Shown in pieces: positions 61,001-64,000 of a DNA stretch of 64,000 bases (positions are counted from its first letter, which is position 1; each line of letters opens with the position of its first letter). Location: assembly GCF_047663525.1 (NCBI RefSeq), contig NC_092591.1, forward strand, positions 32,149,001 to 32,213,000. Direction: 5' to 3'. The notes beneath the pieces were generated by a model. It did no database searches. It was given only the letters and a program-made list of their open reading frames with translations, and was not told where the DNA came from. This stretch comes from Anas platyrhynchos. Taxonomy: Eukaryota > Chordata > Aves > Anseriformes > Anatidae. Made by a program: the position numbers and the translations under genes.

Positions 61001-63555
61001 AGGTGGAGAATGATGTGGTACACACTTCTTGGGAATCTTCTACTGAGGGGTATACCGCACCGTTGTCCTCACCAGCTCTAAAGTAGGAAGGGAAGAAAAA
61101 CATCCTAACTGGAAATATTCCACACAACTAACAAACAGCAAAACGCACTGGGACAAACGCTGCAGGGAAGTTGAGAGTATTTGGGTGGAGTTGAAAGGAG
61201 AATTATTAAGGGCTCTTATAATCTACTTGGGAGAAGTGAGGAAAACAGGGTATGGAAATATTCATTTTCCCCAGAATTATCCTAAGAGCTTCTCTTCTAC
61301 TCACAAATAGAAACACAACCCTGTTTGTTTTTGTTTGTTAAAAACAAACACTAAAGAAAAGGTTTTCTTAAACACTAAAAGTTTTTCTTATACCAGCCAA
61401 TGCTACATGCTTTCGTGTTTACCGAACTGCTCTCAAAAAATACCTCTGGTCCTACTGTGAGTGCTCTCACAAGAACTTTGGGCAAACCTCTCATCTACAA
61501 AGAGAAATTCACCTGTAATCTTTCTCTATTAGAAATCCCTGGAGCTGCATGCCTCTGGACATGGAGTTCTACAGCAAGAGTAACTGTTACTCTTCTAAAC
61601 TCATGAAGACAGCCAAGGTTAAACCTCTTTTGTCTCTGAGTGTTTCTGTAAGGAATTTGGTAAAGGAATTCTGTAAGGAATTTGGCTTCAAACACTCAGT
61701 ATTCTAGACACAAATGTTGCCTTTCCTTACATGCTCAACCAGATCAATAGGATTGACCCTAATCCTCCAGTCTCCCTTCCCATGCAGTCAGTGGAAAAGG
61801 CTCTGTATTTGGGCATAACGATGCCTTCACCATGGCCCATGACTTCACTCAGCATTTCCTCACCTGTAATTGCAGGGGTGCATGGGCGAAGAGCTGGGAT
61901 AGGGACGGTCCACAAAGTGATCAATGATAATCCCCATGATAGGAGGGGTCCTCTCAAACTGCCTGCAAGGCAACAAGCAATGGCATTATTGGAAAAGCTG
62001 CTTTTTCTCTTTACTGCATCCCAATTCATGGTACCCTCACAGAGAGCCCTAGTGTCTAGAAATGGGACCAGAGCATCTTTACAGTTCAGCCCTGCAACTC
62101 CAAGCAATTTGGAGTTCTGGAGCCTGACTCAGGGCTACCCAAATACTCTGCTTGCTGCAACACTGGAGCATTAGAGAATATTCTCCATTAAGGAGAATTT
62201 CAGCAGGAAAGGATAAGCAGAAGGGAAAGATTTAGAGGCTTATAATATGAGGGGTTTAATACTACGTTATTGTGAAACAGTTTGTGGTATGATCCCATTT
62301 TCTCACCTGGTTGACATGAAAGCAAGGTTGATTCTGTAGGCACAAGACAAAGTGATGGTGCCAACTGGGGTACCCACTGTCCCAACACGGACTGTTTGGA
62401 AACCTGTAGGGTTAAAGAATGATTATCAGTTCTACTGATTACACAGAACCTTCTTATTTATGTTCCTTACTGCCTTCTTGTATGGTCTTATTTCTGTGGT
62501 GTTTTCATTATCCCTTGCAATCTCATCTCCAAACACACGCACGCACACAACCTTTATCAAAGCAGGACTAGGTTGCCTTGCTGGCAGGCTTCATCTGCAA
62601 GACTACTGATGTTGTTTCTTATCTTGGTCTCATATATTGCTCTGAAATGCTTCTTGATCCTGAGTAAATCACTATCTCCTTTACTGGTCCTGTGCCTTAT
62701 AAACATACCTCCATATTCTTCTTTCAGTTCTGGATCACTAGAGTCAAACTGTCAATCATTCTAGATTTGTCAAAGCACCACATTGTACCTGCCATGTTAT
62801 GACATGACCCTTTACTGATCCAGATAAAAATCATGTCTAAACCTCAGGCTTTACATTCCTTGTGGCACTTAGGAATAATAACAAATGTGTCACCAGCACA
62901 GAAAACAGTTCTGCTCTAGTTTGTGTGTGTTGACTAACCATACCTTCTCCCAAGCCACTCAGTTGCACTTCACCAAAATATATCCTGAAAGAAAGAAAAA
63001 AAAAATCTATTAGGTCCAGTGGGCACATAAGTCTAGTATACGTCTCTATTACTTATTTAATTCTATGAGTTGAACAGTTGGAACCACTTTTCCTCTTTAG
63101 GAAAAAACATAAGCAGCAGCTAGAATGCCCATCTCAGCCTTCCAGCTACTTCAGAAGACATGCTACATAAAATGGAAGAGAAAATTGTAGTTGAGTCTAA
63201 TCAAAAATATTTCTTTAAGTTTAAAATGTCTGTGAATGAGGCTGTAAGGTGACACACAGTTCAAAGTTCTCTTTATTTGCTCTTCAGTAGTAGTTAAATC
63301 CAATTCATTTGAATTTACTGTCACTCATCCCTTTTTACCACATTTACAGTTGCCCTATGCAAATCTATTTTTGTCTCTGCTATTCCAGATAAGGAATTTC
63401 ATATTCCACTTCACCTGTACAATATCACATATTCATGGCCTTGTTTCCTTGAGAGTCTGTAGGCTGGAGTTACCCTGGTTATAGCAAGCAAAGACTTCAG
63501 TAGTAGAGACAGCCTGTTGTATACAGTGTAGGAAACTTTGATTTCTTTGTCACAC
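52022..63555 (-). CDS. ATG13: ATG13 autophagy factor, 5' partial, last 12 coding exons
   Basis: Regulatory subunit of the ULK1-ATG13-FIP200-ATG101 kinase complex that starts autophagosome formation. Exons in transcript order: 63555-63415, 62984-62944, 62403-62307, 61962-61864, 61077-60987, 57071-56961, 56171-56038, 54836-54719, 53999-53922, 53562-53446, 52973-52845, 52099-52022. They total 1234 nt, about 410 residues plus TGA, and all phases fit. The first three exons and part of the fourth encode the second half of the HORMA domain ([40 protein letters not shown]). Next comes the Ser/Pro-rich disordered region ([19 protein letters not shown]). An LC3-interacting motif, DDFVMIDF, lies in exon 53562-53446. 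The protein ends FDAFVETLQ, whose last residues are known to bind ULK1. The N-terminal exons are beyond 64000. The gene appears intact. Confidence 0.97.
55031..55056. repeat. (TTA)/(TTTTA)n microsatellite in ATG13 intron
   Basis: Three TTA units followed by three TTTTA units. Short and intronic, between the exons at 54719-54836 and 56038-56171. Confidence 0.75.
57073..57131 (-). promoter_or_regulatory. ATG13: Extended polypyrimidine tract with (CCCCTT)n at an ATG13 acceptor
   Basis: On the minus strand, about 59 nearly uninterrupted pyrimidines, including three CCCCTT-type units (57111-57130), lead into TTAG and the exon starting at 57071. The AG at 57072-57073 keeps the frame (LSSSRLSYQ); a second AG eight bases inside the exon would shift it. 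Confidence 0.65.
57132..60986 (-). other. ATG13: Long ATG13 intron (rest of 57072-60986)
   Basis: The largest intron of the ATG13 part, almost 3.9 kb. Apart from the polypyrimidine tract at its 3' end and the purine-rich tract at 58537-58606, I see no repeat, exon or nested gene. Open frames here are short. Confidence 0.55.
58537..58606. repeat. Purine-rich (GAGA/GAAA) simple repeat in ATG13 intron
   Basis: About 70 bases almost wholly A and G on the plus strand, with a GA-dinucleotide core, in the middle of the longest ATG13 intron. It explains a lysine/arginine/glutamate-rich open frame there that is not a gene. Confidence 0.8.
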
Positions 63556-64000
63556 CTATAGAACACAAAGGAAAAAATTAGGAGTAAGAAGGCAAATTTT
63601 TAATCAAAATGAGTCTGGGCCAATTCTTTCATGTCAGTTTTATTGCCAAAATGACAAAAATAAGGTCACAATGCAGTTTGCTGTTATTGACCAATCTGCT
63701 AAGAGTCCTACTTCAATCTAGTCACCTGTTGTAGAATTATTGAAAAATGCCATGCAGCCTGGTACTAGACAGAAACATCTTTAGAATATTAGAAAAAATG
63801 TAGTTAATGAGCATATGTACTCTTGTATCTCAGGAGGTCTACTAATTATAATGGAAGAATGAACAAAATTACTATTTTCTTTTCTTGACACTACTATTAA
63901 ACAGCTTGACAGCTGCACTAGACAAAGAGGCAACTTCCCTCTGAAGTGTCACAGGCCACACAGCCCATTATGTGCTCATTCACCAACATGGATGGAGCAC
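63556..64000 (-). other. ATG13: ATG13 intron at the window end
   Basis: Sequence upstream of the first visible ATG13 exon. I looked for the preceding HORMA exon (ending in a Met-Asn-Glu-Lys-type sequence in mammals) and did not find it, so it must lie beyond position 64000. Confidence 0.6.

Overview
This is a vertebrate nuclear genome window, almost certainly from a bird. All recognisable coding sequence is split into short exons with GT-AG splice sites. The interspersed repeats include CR1 LINE 3' ends with the octamer tails usual in birds, and the proteins resemble avian/amniote orthologues. I cannot fix the species; a fowl-like or other neognath bird is a guess from the CR1 style.

Five genes lie in the same relative order and orientation as around human ATG13-ARHGAP1-ZNF408-F2-CKAP5: (1) the last two coding exons of CKAP5 (+, 1062-1940); (2) complete prothrombin F2 (-, 15461 down to 5622, 14 coding exons, 609 codons before the stop); (3) a ZNF408-like C2H2 zinc-finger gene (-, about 22586 down to 21427), broken by an in-frame TAG and an apparent frame change; (4) complete ARHGAP1 / p50RhoGAP (+, 26667-44282, 12 coding exons, 437 codons); (5) the 3' twelve coding exons of ATG13 (-, 63555 down to 52022), whose 5' part lies beyond the window. 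For F2, ARHGAP1 and ATG13 every exon junction was checked for codon phase and all are consistent.

Layout: 1-2.4 kb CKAP5 end; 2.4-5.5 kb tail-to-tail spacer; 5.5-15.5 kb F2; 15.5-21.4 kb spacer with old retroelement-like repeats; 21.4-22.6 kb ZNF408-like; 22.6-23.06 kb CpG island between head-to-head ZNF408 and ARHGAP1; 23-47.5 kb ARHGAP1, with a 10.7-kb intron holding two CR1 pieces and a 3.3-kb 3' UTR; 47.5-49.1 kb spacer with a further repeat copy; 49.1-63.6 kb ATG13.

The genes are not a functional system. They serve microtubule growth (CKAP5), blood clotting (F2), transcription (ZNF408), Rho/Cdc42 signalling (ARHGAP1) and autophagy initiation (ATG13), and are neighbours through conserved synteny. 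I found no previously undescribed biological system. The most interesting points are the interrupted ZNF408 reading frame, a three-copy unclassified repeat family, lineage-specific residues at thrombin's activation site and autolysis loop, and some splice-site oddities.
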